Assembly (NCBI GenBank): GCA_016208345.1 | Contig: JACQYG010000122.1 | Span: 1-6,557 of the forward strand | Direction of reading: 5' to 3' | Origin: Chloroflexota bacterium | Lineage (GTDB): Bacteria > Chloroflexota > DTOL01 > JACQYG01 | Length of the DNA: 6,557 nt | Shown: one piece after another, positions 1 to 6,557 of the stretch | Position numbering within the stretch: position 1 is the stretch's first letter | Layout of the letters: the number at the start of each line of letters is the position of its first letter | Notes under the pieces: generated by a model | Told to the model about the DNA's origin: nothing | The model's input: only the letters and a program-made list of their open reading frames with translations | The model's database searches: none | Translations under genes and position numbers: made by a program

Positions 1-358
1 AAGTCTGGCTGCCACGTCCGACCCAGAGCGGGCTGGCTGCCTGGCTGACCCGGGAACGACGGCCCCTGGTGCTGATCCCCGACGACCGCTCCCCCCAGGC
101 GGAGGACCTGCGCCGGGCCGGGGCGATGCTGGCCTTGCCCCTCCTGGCCGGCGAAAGGCCGTTGGGCATCCTGACCCTGGGGGAGAAGTGCTCCGGCGAC
201 CTCTACACTCAGGACGACCTGGAACTCCTCACCACCCTGGCCCACAGTGCCACCCTGGCCCTGGAGAACGCCCGTCTGCACGAGGAGCGGCTGGCCATCC
301 TGCGCCAGCAACTGGCCCAGGTGACGGCGGCCCAGGAGGAGGAGCGGCGGCGCATCGC
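1..358 (+). repeat. Tandem duplication, copy 1 (high-identity part)
   Basis: Bases 1-358 align without gaps to 2484-2841. I count about 15 mismatches in 358 positions, and 277-358 are identical to 2760-2841 over 82 bases. Homology continues to about base 925 but weakens steadily, with a one-codon length difference near base 445. The block covers the end of the GAF domain, the coiled coil and the start of the H box of two paralogous kinases. Confidence 0.93.
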
Positions 359-1001
359 CCGGGAGCTGCACGACGGGGTGGGGCCCGCCCTGGCCAGCCT
401 GAACGTCCGCCTGCACACGGCCCGCAAGCTCCTGGAGCGGGACCAGCATCTGCCAGCCGGGGAGATCGAGGAGCTGGCCGACCTGGCCCAGGCCAACATC
501 CAGGACATCCGCCGTCTGATCTACGACTTGCGTCCCGCTGCATTGGACGAGCTGGGGTTGGTACCAGCCCTGCGGGAGTACGTGACCCGCTATCAAGAGG
601 AGCAGGGCCTGGAGGTGGCTCTTTCTTTGCCGGAGAGCGACGAGCGGCTCTCCGCTCCGCTGGAGACGGCGCTGTTCCGGATCGTCCAGGAGGCGCTGGC
701 GAACGTGGCCAAGCACGCCCAGGCGCGGCGAGTGGAGGTGGCCATGACTCGTGATCGGGGAGGGGTGACCCTGCGCATTGCCGACGACGGGCAAGGTTTC
801 GATCCCCAGGCACCCCGGCCGGGGACGCACCTGGGACTGTGGAGCATGCGGGAGCGGGTGGAGCAGTTAGGCGGGCGGTTCGAGTTGGAGAGCACGCCGG
901 GGCAAGGAACGAAGTTGATGATTACCATTCCGCATCAGGCGAATGTCCCCAGTCGCCAGGGTTTGCCGTTACTTGGCGCCCGCGAGGAGGATGAGCGGTG
1001 A
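1..1001 (+). CDS. Sensor histidine kinase, C-terminal part (GAF + HisKA_3 + HATPase_c), 5' end outside window
   Basis: The frame is open from base 3 to the TGA at 999-1001, so the gene runs off the left edge; the GTG at 69 is an internal valine codon, because the frame upstream of it encodes [15 protein letters not shown], matching the paralogue downstream. What remains is the second half of a GAF sensor domain (to about base 285), a short coiled coil rich in Gln/Glu, the HisKA_3 dimerisation/phosphoacceptor domain with [13 protein letters not shown] (phosphoacceptor His codon 369-371), and a HATPase_c domain with the N box (IVQEALANVAKHA), the G1 box [15 protein letters not shown] and GQGT. 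By family knowledge it autophosphorylates on His and passes the phosphate to a NarL-type regulator; the only candidate in view is the one at 3433. All catalytic motifs are present, so it looks functional. A tail of about 20 residues follows the ATPase fold and is absent from the paralogue. Whether the missing N-terminus has membrane spans cannot be seen. Confidence 0.95.
   Translation, partial: VWLPRPTQSGLAAWLTRERRPLVLIPDDRSPQAEDLRRAGAMLALPLLAGERPLGILTLGEKCSGDLYTQDDLELLTTLAHSATLALENARLHEERLAILRQQLAQVTAAQEEERRRIARELHDGVGPALASLNVRLHTARKLLERDQHLPAGEIEELADLAQANIQDIRRLIYDLRPAALDELGLVPALREYVTRYQEEQGLEVALSLPESDERLSAPLETALFRIVQEALANVAKHAQARRVEVAMTRDRGGVTLRIADDGQGFDPQAPRPGTHLGLWSMRERVEQLGGRFELESTPGQGTKLMITIPHQANVPSRQGLPLLGAREEDER
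984..990 (+). promoter_or_regulatory. Strong Shine-Dalgarno for the second kinase
   Basis: GAGGAGG lies seven bases before the GTG at 998 and inside the last codons of the preceding kinase gene. It supports GTG 998 as the start codon. The start overlaps the upstream stop as GTGA (998-1001), the usual arrangement for translational coupling. Confidence 0.8.
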
Positions 1002-3454
1002 ACGAGAGCTCTGCTGCCGTTCCCACTTTGCGCCCTCACTGGGTGGTCGCGAGCGTGATAGTAGTTGTTGTCTCGGTTTGGAGCGCCTCCCTCTACTCTA
1101 TCGCCAGCCAGATTGGCCGTCCTTTTCCCGGCTTCTTCTACGCCCCCGATCGGGTCGTCAGCGGCTTCACTCCCCAGGACTTTACCGGCTGGCAGGCTGG
1201 CCTGCGCCCCTGGGACCGCATCGTGGAGGTGAACGGACAGCACTGGCGGGAGATGCGCCGCCTGGTGCGGGAGGCGGGTATCGGCGGCACCCTGGTCTAC
1301 ACCGTGGAGCGAGGCGACCAGAGGCTCCAGATCGCCGTGCCGACGATGGAGTTCACCCCCGATATCATATTGCGCTTCATCCCTGGCTACCTCTTCGTTG
1401 GCCTCCTCTGCGTGGCCGTCAGTATCTTCGTCTACGTTCGCAACCCCAGCAGCCGGCTCACCTGCTATCTCCTCCTCTACCTTTCATCTTACGCAGGCTT
1501 CCTGATGGTATGGGAGTACTTTCTCAGCCAGCAGAAGTGGACGGCGTACCTCCTCCAGCCGTGGATAGGTACAATCTGCGTGGCAGGGTGGATCTTCTTT
1601 TGGAGTTTCCCTGCCGACCGCGCTCGCAAGGAGTTCCTGGTTCGCTGGCCTTTGATCCCGGCCTTCGTAGCCCTGGCCATCGCCGCCACGGTCTATTTTC
1701 CCGCACTCTTCTTCCTGGCTTCTCGCCTGGACCGGCCAGATTGGTGGCGCTTCTATACCCTGTCGGCCACCTGGGGATCCTTCCTGATCTTCGGGGGCGG
1801 GACAGTTCTCAACAAGACTTTGCCCCCGCTCCAGATCATCCTGCGGAAAGACACCCCGCCGCTGATCCAGCAGCAGGCCCTGGCGCTTCTCGCCGGTATC
1901 GGTCTGGGCATAAGCGGTTTCGTCCCCTTCTTCTGGGCTCCCTTTGCCATCCACTTCTCACCACCAGCCAACCCTCAGTGGGGTGGTGTCATCGCAGCTC
2001 TCTACCCCCTCTCCGTCGGCTACGCCGTCCTGCGCTACCAACTCTTCGACATCCGGGTGGTCATCCGTAAGGGCTTGGTCTACTCGTTGCTGACGGCCAC
2101 CCTCACTGCCGTCTTCCTGCTCCTCTCGCTGCTTACCGGCTACCTCTTCCAGGGTCTAACCGGCCAGCAATCCTTCCTGGTGGTCCTCCTTCCTGCCCTC
2201 TTCGTCGCCGCCCTCTTCCAGCCGGCCCGGGGGCGCATCCAGACCTTCGTGGACCGGGCCTTCTTCCGCCGGGAGTACGAGGCGCGCCAAACCCTGACCA
2301 GCTTCAGCCGTGGGTTGAGCACCCTGCGCGGAAGGGGGGAAGTGGTGCGCCTGGTGCTGGGCACGGTGACCGAGACCCTGGGAGCTGAAGGGGCCACTCT
2401 ATGGCTTCTGGATGACGGCCAGTACCGTCCGGCTGGATCTTCTCAAAAAGCGGAGAAGACTTCCGAAGTCTCTGAGACTTCGGAAGTCTGGCTGCCACGT
2501 CCGACCCAGAGCGGGCTGGCTGCCTGGCTGGCCCGGGAACGACGGCCTCTGGTGCTGATCCCCGACGACCGCTCCCCCCAGGCCGAGGACTTGCGCCGGG
2601 CCGGGGCGACGCTGGCCGTGCCCCTCCTGGCCGGCGAAAGGCCGTTGGGCATCCTGACCCTGGGGGCGAAACGCTCTGGCGACCTCTACACCCAGGACGA
2701 CCTGGAACTCCTCACCACCCTGGCCCAGAGCGCCGCCCTGGCCCTGGAGAACGCCCGTTTGCACGAGGAGCGGCTGGCCATCCTGCGCCAGCAACTGGCC
2801 CAGGTGACGGCGGCCCAGGAGGAGGAGCGGCGGCGCATCGCACGAGAACTGCACGATGGGGTGGGGCCCGCCCTCGCCAGCCTGAACATCCGCCTGCGCA
2901 CAGCCCGCAAGCTCCTGGAACAGGATCATCCAGCCGCTTTGGAGATCGAGGAGTTGGCTGAGCTGGCCCAGGCCAACATCCAGGACATCCGCCGCCTGAT
3001 CTACGATCTGCGGCCAGCGGTGTTGGACGAATTGGGGCTGGTGCCGGCCTTACGCGAATACCTGGCTCGCTGCCAGCAAGAGCATGGCCTGGCCATCGAG
3101 TTCGCTGCTGATGAAGGCGAACGGCTGCCCGCCCCTGTGGAGACCGCTCTCTTTCGCATCGTCCAGGAGGCGTTGAACAACGTGGTCAGGCACGCCCAGG
3201 CTCGTCGGGTTGACGTAGCCCTGATGCGCGATGAGGCTCACGTAACCCTGCGCGTCGCCGACGATGGGCAGGGCTTCGACCCCCAGGCCTTCCGTTCCGG
3301 CATGCATCTGGGGCTGTGGAGCATGCGGGAGCGGGTGGGGCAGCTCGGTGGGCAGTTCGAGGTGCAAAGCGCACCAGGCCGGGGGACGGTATTGGTCGTG
3401 CGGGTGCCCATTCAAGCGGAGGCAGTAAGGACATGGACAAGATCAGTATCTTGA
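998..3454 (+). CDS. Membrane sensor histidine kinase with PDZ-like, multi-TM, GAF, HisKA_3 and HATPase_c domains
   Basis: Complete 818-residue kinase. The GTG start is chosen for its GAGGAGG site and its 4-base overlap with the upstream stop. In order: a membrane span at about 14-36; a PDZ-like domain at about 42-118 ([17 protein letters not shown] is the typical ligand-loop region), which the topology places outside the cytoplasm; a block of about eight or nine further spans between 125 and 409, including the signature [20 protein letters not shown] seen in ComP-like kinases; a GAF domain at about 430-588; a short coiled coil; HisKA_3 with [13 protein letters not shown] (His619); and HATPase_c with [13 protein letters not shown] (Asn727/728), DDGQGF and GRGT. 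It should autophosphorylate and drive the response regulator that overlaps its 3' end by 22 bases. The signal is unknown. The GAF domain carries a hydrophilic in-frame insert (about 481-497) encoded by a palindrome. The overall layout resembles Bacillus ComP, but orthology is not claimed. Confidence 0.96.
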   Translation: MNESSAAVPTLRPHWVVASVIVVVVSVWSASLYSIASQIGRPFPGFFYAPDRVVSGFTPQDFTGWQAGLRPWDRIVEVNGQHWREMRRLVREAGIGGTLVYTVERGDQRLQIAVPTMEFTPDIILRFIPGYLFVGLLCVAVSIFVYVRNPSSRLTCYLLLYLSSYAGFLMVWEYFLSQQKWTAYLLQPWIGTICVAGWIFFWSFPADRARKEFLVRWPLIPAFVALAIAATVYFPALFFLASRLDRPDWWRFYTLSATWGSFLIFGGGTVLNKTLPPLQIILRKDTPPLIQQQALALLAGIGLGISGFVPFFWAPFAIHFSPPANPQWGGVIAALYPLSVGYAVLRYQLFDIRVVIRKGLVYSLLTATLTAVFLLLSLLTGYLFQGLTGQQSFLVVLLPALFVAALFQPARGRIQTFVDRAFFRREYEARQTLTSFSRGLSTLRGRGEVVRLVLGTVTETLGAEGATLWLLDDGQYRPAGSSQKAEKTSEVSETSEVWLPRPTQSGLAAWLARERRPLVLIPDDRSPQAEDLRRAGATLAVPLLAGERPLGILTLGAKRSGDLYTQDDLELLTTLAQSAALALENARLHEERLAILRQQLAQVTAAQEEERRRIARELHDGVGPALASLNIRLRTARKLLEQDHPAALEIEELAELAQANIQDIRRLIYDLRPAVLDELGLVPALREYLARCQQEHGLAIEFAADEGERLPAPVETALFRIVQEALNNVVRHAQARRVDVALMRDEAHVTLRVADDGQGFDPQAFRSGMHLGLWSMRERVGQLGGQFEVQSAPGRGTVLVVRVPIQAEAVRTWTRSVS
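2457..2489 (+). repeat. Perfect palindrome (16-base arms, 1-base loop) inside the GAF domain
   Basis: AGACTTCCGAAGTCTC (2457-2472) is followed by a single T and then its exact reverse complement (2474-2489). Each arm is itself nearly symmetric (GACTTC-S-GAAGTC), so nested hairpins are possible. In frame it encodes [10 protein letters not shown], a polar low-complexity stretch in a GAF loop between [11 protein letters not shown] and [10 protein letters not shown]. Because of the symmetry, the opposite strand also encodes SEVSETSEV in one frame. It adds no stop codon in the reading frame used. The window starts with AAGTCT, the end of what looks like the same palindrome in the upstream paralogue. 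A dispersed palindromic element is the likely explanation, but only one full copy is visible here. Confidence 0.9.
2484..2841 (+). repeat. Tandem duplication, copy 2 (high-identity part)
   Basis: This is the partner of bases 1-358, in direct orientation at a constant offset of 2483. Homology continues to about 3405 at lower identity. The repeat begins inside the palindrome at 2457-2489, so the left edge of the window falls exactly within the equivalent palindrome of the upstream gene. Confidence 0.93.
3418..3422 (+). promoter_or_regulatory. Shine-Dalgarno for the response regulator
   Basis: GGAGG lies ten bases before the ATG at 3433, within the 3' end of the kinase gene. A second purine run (AAGGA at 3427-3431) is too close to the start to serve well. 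The site supports ATG 3433 over the longer in-frame ATG at 3316, whose 39 extra residues do not resemble a receiver domain and shadow the kinase ATPase region. Confidence 0.65.
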
Positions 3455-4092
3455 TCGCCGACGACCATACCCTCTTCCGTAAAGGCATCCGCAAGATGCT
3501 GGAGGCAGAGGAGGATGTGCGTGTGGTGGGCGAGGCTGGCACCGGCCGCGAGGCGCTGGAGCAGGCCCGGGCACTGATGCCAGACGTCATCCTCATGGAC
3601 ATCAAGATGCCCGGCCTGGACGGCGTGGAAGCGACCCGCACCTTACGCCGTGAGATGCCTCACGTGGGCATCATCTTTTGCACCATGTTCGAAGATGACG
3701 AATTCGTTTTTGCCGGGCTCAAGGCCGGTGGTCGAGGCTATATCTTGAAGGAAGCCGATCCAGAGACCATGCTGCGGGCCATCCGTGCCGTGGCGCACGG
3801 GGAATCGCTCCTCAGCTCCACCATTGCCCAGAAGGTGCTGCGCCAGTTCGCTGCCCTGCCCGGCGAGGAGCCGGCCGGCCGCACTCCCTTCTGCGATGAC
3901 TTGACCGAGCGAGAACGAGAGGTGCTCACCCTCATCGGCAAAGGTAACAGCAACAAAGAGATCGCTGGTCAGCTCTCCATCACTGAGAAGACGGTGAAGA
4001 ACCACATCGCCAACATCTTTGCCAAGCTCCACGTCTATGACCGCACCCAGGCCGTCCTCTACGCCATCCGCAAGGGGTTGGTGAAGGTGTAA
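3433..4092 (+). CDS. NarL/FixJ-family response regulator (receiver + LuxR-type HTH)
   Basis: 219 residues, the normal length for this family. The receiver domain (about 4-120) shows the acidic pair Asp10/Asp11, phosphoacceptor Asp56 in [14 protein letters not shown], the conserved Thr84 and Lys106 in GYILKEAD. A linker of about 30 residues leads to a LuxR/GerE helix-turn-helix (about 155-217) with [22 protein letters not shown] and the recognition-helix segment [16 protein letters not shown]. By family knowledge it is a cytoplasmic transcription factor that dimerises and binds DNA once phosphorylated. The 22-base overlap with the sensor kinase gene makes that kinase its probable partner; the truncated upstream kinase may feed the same regulator. 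Every key residue is in place. Its target genes are not evident in this window. Confidence 0.96.
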   Translation: MDKISILIADDHTLFRKGIRKMLEAEEDVRVVGEAGTGREALEQARALMPDVILMDIKMPGLDGVEATRTLRREMPHVGIIFCTMFEDDEFVFAGLKAGGRGYILKEADPETMLRAIRAVAHGESLLSSTIAQKVLRQFAALPGEEPAGRTPFCDDLTEREREVLTLIGKGNSNKEIAGQLSITEKTVKNHIANIFAKLHVYDRTQAVLYAIRKGLVKV

Positions 4093-4222
4093 TGACATGG
4101 GTAGAATCGTGTCATCGGTTTGCTGCGCTTACTGAATCTTCGCTTTATTCCCGATGCCTTTGACCTCTTTGCGGCACGTCTATTGCCGACGCTTACCGCT
4201 ATAGGTTGCTGAAATGATTACT
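4093..4222. other. Convergent intergenic region without a clear terminator
   Basis: These 130 bases separate the 3' ends of the response regulator gene and pheT. They are less GC-rich than the genes. An imperfect stem can pair ATGACA (4092-4097) with TGTCAT (4110-4115), extendable with GU pairs, and a 5-base stem pairs CGGCA (4172-4176) with TGCCG (4184-4188). Neither is followed by a T run on either strand, so I do not call an intrinsic terminator. I see no ORF or RNA gene here. Confidence 0.6.
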
Positions 4223-6557
4223 TTAGGAAAGCCCTGCCGGGCCTCTCAGGATTGCCCCAAATTCCCTATTCAGCGCTGAGACGATACCTTGCTGAGCCTT
4301 CGCCACCTCCTCGTCGGTCAGGGTGCGCGCTGGGGCCTGATAGCTTATCGAGTAGGCCAGGCTACGCTTATCCGGCGGTATGGGCTCGCCTTGATACACG
4401 TCGAAAAGCCTGGCCTCTTTGACCAGCCTCCCTCCCGCTCGCAGTATGACCTCCAGCACCTTTTCGGCAGGTATGGCGGCGTCCAGAATCAACGCGATGT
4501 CCTGCACCACCGCCGGGAATCTGGGCGACGGTTGATGCTGGCGGGAGGTGGTGGCGAACTCGGTGAGTTTCTGGAAGTCCACCGCCAGCAGGTAGGCTCG
4601 CTGTTTGATATCGAAGTTCTGCCTGACCTTAGGATGGACTTCGCCCAGGATGCCCAGTATCTCCTCTTTTTCTCTGGAAACCTGTCGTCTGGAACCCGTG
4701 GGCTTGGGACTCACGGCCAATACCGCCGTTCTTCCAGGGTGAAAGGTAGGATGAGCAGCAGGAACCAGACGATAGGCTCTAATGCCCATTCGCCCCAAGA
4801 GCGCCTCGAGAACACCCTTCAGGTCGAAGAAATCGTTCTCCTCCTTAACTCCCCAGGATCTACCAGTGCGGTACTGGCCCATGGCGAGGGTCAGGACACG
4901 GCGCTCTTCGGGCAGGTCCTGGCCCCTGGGGAGATAGATCCGGCCCAGCTCAAAGAGGTGGACATCCCGGTCAGTGTGGCGCAGATTTCGTTCCAGGGTT
5001 TCCAGCATGGAGACCAGGGCGGTGGTCCTGAGCGCCTCCGCCTCGGCAGACAGGGGGTTGGCCACCAGCAAGGGAGGCTCCTTTCCTAGTAAAGAATCAA
5101 TGGCCTCCAGGGCGGTGGAGGGGGTTAGGGGGGCTTTGCCCTTCCTTGCTATTGCCGCAGCGGCGTCTTTACTAGAAACGAGACTTCCTCCCAGCAGGAG
5201 CTTGTCCGTGCCCTGTTTATTAATTAGTGAATAAGTGATGACCTCGCTGAACCCGGCTCCGGTCAGGACATCCCGGGTCACTTCTTCCCAGGCTAGCTCT
5301 TGTGGGGCCTCGTAGGTCGGCATGCTCCCAGAGAGCATGGTATCGGGTATCCGGTCGTAGCCCAGCAGGCGTGCCACCTCCTCCACAACGTCGGCGGGGA
5401 TGTTGATGTCCCTCCGCTGGTACGGTGGCATGACCCAGACATAGTCACCCTCCACGCTGCACTGGAAATCCAGGGCTTCCAATGCTCGCACTATCTCCGG
5501 CACGGGGAGGGTGATGCCCAGGAGCCGTTTCACCTCCCCCACCGGGAGGCCAACTGGCTGGCGTTCACGGGGCATAGGATAGGCGTCGGCCACTCCTTTG
5601 GCGACCTGCCCCCCGGCCAGCTCCTGGATCAGCCGCGTGGCCCGGCGGGCAGCGGGCACCGTCCCCTCGGGCGAGAGGCCCTTCTCAAACCTCTTCTGGG
5701 CCTCGCTGGGGATCTTGAGGGCCCGGGCCGTGCGACGGATGCTGGTCGGGTTGAAATTGGCCGACTCCAGGAGGACGTTAACGGTATTCTCGGTGACCTC
5801 ACTCTCCAGGCCACCCATGACGCCGGCAATGGCAATTGGTCGCCGTGCATCGGCGATGACCAGCATGTCCGGGGTCAACTCTCGGAGGACGCCATCCAGG
5901 GATACGATGCTCTCGCCCCCCCGGGCCCGGCGCACGATGATCCTCTTGCCACTGATCAGGTCATAGTCGAAGGCGTGCAGGGGCTGCCCCATCTCCAGCA
6001 TCACGTAGTTGGTCACGTCCACGACGTTGTTGATGGGGCGCTGGCCTGCCGACCGGAGCCGATCCTGCAGCCACCGGGGGGACTCGCCAACCCTTACCCC
6101 TCGGATGACCGTGGCCGAATAGCGGGGGCACAGGTCAGGGTCTTCGATGGAAAGATCTACGAGGCTGGTCACCTCCGGTTCCGTCTCTGGGCAGTCCAGC
6201 CTGGGCGTGCGAAGCGCTACCGGTTGGCCGCCGGCGCCGTGTATCCGTTGGATGGCCGCCACCTCTCGAGAGATGCCCAGGAGTGACAGGCAGTCGGAGC
6301 GATTGGGCGTAAGCTCGAAGTGAAAGACCACGTCGCCCAAATAGTCAGCCAGGGGCATGCCCACCGGGGCATCAGGCTCCAGGATGAGAATGCCGGTGTG
6401 GTCGTCGGAAAGCCCTAGTTCTTTTCCCGAACAGACCATTCCCTCGGACAGGATGCCTCGCATCTTGGTGGGTTTGAGGGTGATCGTTGTCGTGCCGTCA
6501 CCGTGCCCGTCGATCAACGTGGCACCCACAAGGGCCACCGGCACTTTGTCGCCGACC
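4223..6557 (-). CDS. pheT: Phenylalanine--tRNA ligase beta subunit, N-terminus outside window
   Basis: The frame is open to the right edge; VGDK precedes the GTG at 6544, so that codon is an internal valine and, by comparison with E. coli PheT, roughly 85 residues are missing. Counting from 6544, the visible 773 residues hold: the end of the tRNA-binding OB-fold (KMRGILSEGMVCSGKELGL, about 27-45); the B3/B4 domain (ELTPNRSDC at 77-85, NNVVDVTNYVMLEMGQPLHAFD at about 172-193); the B5 domain (about 330-400, with PADVVEEVARLLGYDRIP); the synthetase-like core (about 405-660); and the C-terminal FDX-ACB anticodon-binding domain (SPRFPAVVQDIALIL to the end). With PheS it forms the alpha2beta2 enzyme that charges tRNA-Phe; the beta subunit also carries the editing site. 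PheS is not in the window and would usually lie upstream, past the right edge. Two insertions relative to E. coli PheT stand out: about 40 residues at 450-490 and about 16 at 612-627. Confidence 0.97.
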   Translation of the reverse strand, partial: VGDKVPVALVGATLIDGHGDGTTTITLKPTKMRGILSEGMVCSGKELGLSDDHTGILILEPDAPVGMPLADYLGDVVFHFELTPNRSDCLSLLGISREVAAIQRIHGAGGQPVALRTPRLDCPETEPEVTSLVDLSIEDPDLCPRYSATVIRGVRVGESPRWLQDRLRSAGQRPINNVVDVTNYVMLEMGQPLHAFDYDLISGKRIIVRRARGGESIVSLDGVLRELTPDMLVIADARRPIAIAGVMGGLESEVTENTVNVLLESANFNPTSIRRTARALKIPSEAQKRFEKGLSPEGTVPAARRATRLIQELAGGQVAKGVADAYPMPRERQPVGLPVGEVKRLLGITLPVPEIVRALEALDFQCSVEGDYVWVMPPYQRRDINIPADVVEEVARLLGYDRIPDTMLSGSMPTYEAPQELAWEEVTRDVLTGAGFSEVITYSLINKQGTDKLLLGGSLVSSKDAAAAIARKGKAPLTPSTALEAIDSLLGKEPPLLVANPLSAEAEALRTTALVSMLETLERNLRHTDRDVHLFELGRIYLPRGQDLPEERRVLTLAMGQYRTGRSWGVKEENDFFDLKGVLEALLGRMGIRAYRLVPAAHPTFHPGRTAVLAVSPKPTGSRRQVSREKEEILGILGEVHPKVRQNFDIKQRAYLLAVDFQKLTEFATTSRQHQPSPRFPAVVQDIALILDAAIPAEKVLEVILRAGGRLVKEARLFDVYQGEPIPPDKRSLAYSISYQAPARTLTDEEVAKAQQGIVSALNREFGAILRGPAGLS
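4673..4696 (-). repeat. Short direct repeat in a small pheT insertion
   Basis: TCTGGAAACC (4673-4682) is followed six bases on by TCTGGAACC (4688-4696). It lies where PheT has about 16 extra residues (SPKPTGSRRQVSREKEE) relative to E. coli, before the conserved ILGEVHP. It may mark a small local duplication that lengthened a loop; coincidence is possible. Confidence 0.35.
5072..5192 (-). repeat. In-frame insertion in pheT bounded by imperfect inverted repeats
   Basis: TAGTAAAGA (5087-5095) and TCTTTACTA (5166-5174) are exact reverse complements 70 bases apart. Pairing extends outward as TTTC (with one extra C on the left arm) and, after a gap, GGGAGG (5072-5077) with CCTCCC (5187-5192). The enclosed segment encodes about 40 residues of PheT (about 450-490, from GGSLVSSKD to LLGKEPP) that have no counterpart in E. 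coli PheT, where the core runs directly from the strand after VITYSF to LLLPSPIS. It keeps the frame and uses codons rare in the flanks (TTA, CTA, ATA, AGT, AGG). An acquired palindromic element or a lineage-specific loop are both possible. Confidence 0.65.

Noticed and set aside
69..71. GTG as the start of the first kinase, and GTG at 6544 as the start of PheT
   Set aside because: In both cases conserved family sequence continues in frame upstream of the codon to the window edge, so these are truncated genes with internal valines.
943..2070. + strand open frame of 375 codons overlapping the second kinase
   Set aside because: It is out of frame with the kinase, full of Arg/Pro/Leu runs, and the kinase frame has membrane spans and the PDZ-like motif in the same DNA.
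3316..3432. N-terminal extension of the response regulator from the ATG at 3316
   Set aside because: The 39 extra residues are a shadow of the kinase ATPase domain; the receiver starts naturally at ATG 3433 with GGAGG upstream.
4092..4115. Possible terminator hairpin after the response regulator
   Set aside because: The stem is only six Watson-Crick pairs plus wobble pairs and no T run follows.
4231..4242. GCCC-TGCC-GGGC hairpin at the end of pheT
   Set aside because: A 4-base stem inside the last codons, followed only by TTTCCT on the - strand; too weak for a terminator call.
4289..5089. Long + strand open frame of 266 codons opposite pheT
   Set aside because: It lies wholly antisense to a well-supported pheT frame, has no recognisable domain and reads as a GC-driven shadow.
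5180..5188. AGACTTCC shared between the pheT insertion and the GAF palindrome
   Set aside because: An 8-base match is easily due to chance in 6.5 kb and does not show that the two inverted-repeat segments belong to one family.
5300..6286. Long + strand open frame of 328 codons opposite pheT
   Set aside because: Rich in His, Pro and Gly with no family resemblance; the - strand encodes conserved PheT motifs throughout.

Overview
The window is a GC-rich bacterial stretch holding four protein genes and almost no non-coding DNA. Three genes on the + strand form one signal-transduction operon: the 3' part of a sensor histidine kinase, a complete membrane-bound sensor histidine kinase of the ComP/NarX-like (HisKA_3) type, and a NarL/FixJ-family response regulator. 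A 130-base convergent intergenic gap follows. The rest, on the - strand, is pheT, the beta subunit of phenylalanyl-tRNA synthetase, whose N-terminus lies beyond the right edge. The style of the sensor kinase (extracytoplasmic PDZ-like domain, many membrane spans, GAF, HisKA_3), the GC content and the form of PheT suggest Chloroflexota, perhaps Anaerolineae or relatives. That is an inference from family resemblance; no rRNA or other marker is present to settle it.

Operon (1-4092). The two kinases are tandem paralogues whose cytoplasmic halves align along their whole length (position 1 matches 2484). The first 358 bases differ at only about 15 sites, after which identity falls steadily towards the 3' end. 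The genes are tightly coupled: the first kinase's TGA overlaps the second's GTG start (GTGA), and the second kinase overlaps the response regulator by 22 bases. The likely logic is that one or both kinases, possibly as homo- or heterodimers, sense a signal through the membrane/PDZ part and GAF domain and phosphorylate Asp56 of the single regulator, which binds DNA through its LuxR-type helix-turn-helix.

Right half (4223-6557). PheT is intact up to the window edge and shows its usual domain order (OB-fold, B3/B4, B5, synthetase-like core, FDX-ACB). It carries about 40 extra residues in the core, encoded by a segment with odd codon use flanked by imperfect inverted repeats.

The most notable non-gene structures are two inverted-repeat segments lying in frame inside conserved genes: a near-perfect 33-base palindrome in the GAF domain of the second kinase (its end also forms the very start of the window, in the first kinase), and the inverted-repeat-bounded insertion in pheT. 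Both look like small palindromic elements tolerated as surface loops, comparable in kind to the in-frame palindromic elements of Rickettsia. Their mobility is a hypothesis. I see no defence system, transposase, CRISPR, tRNA or phage gene here.
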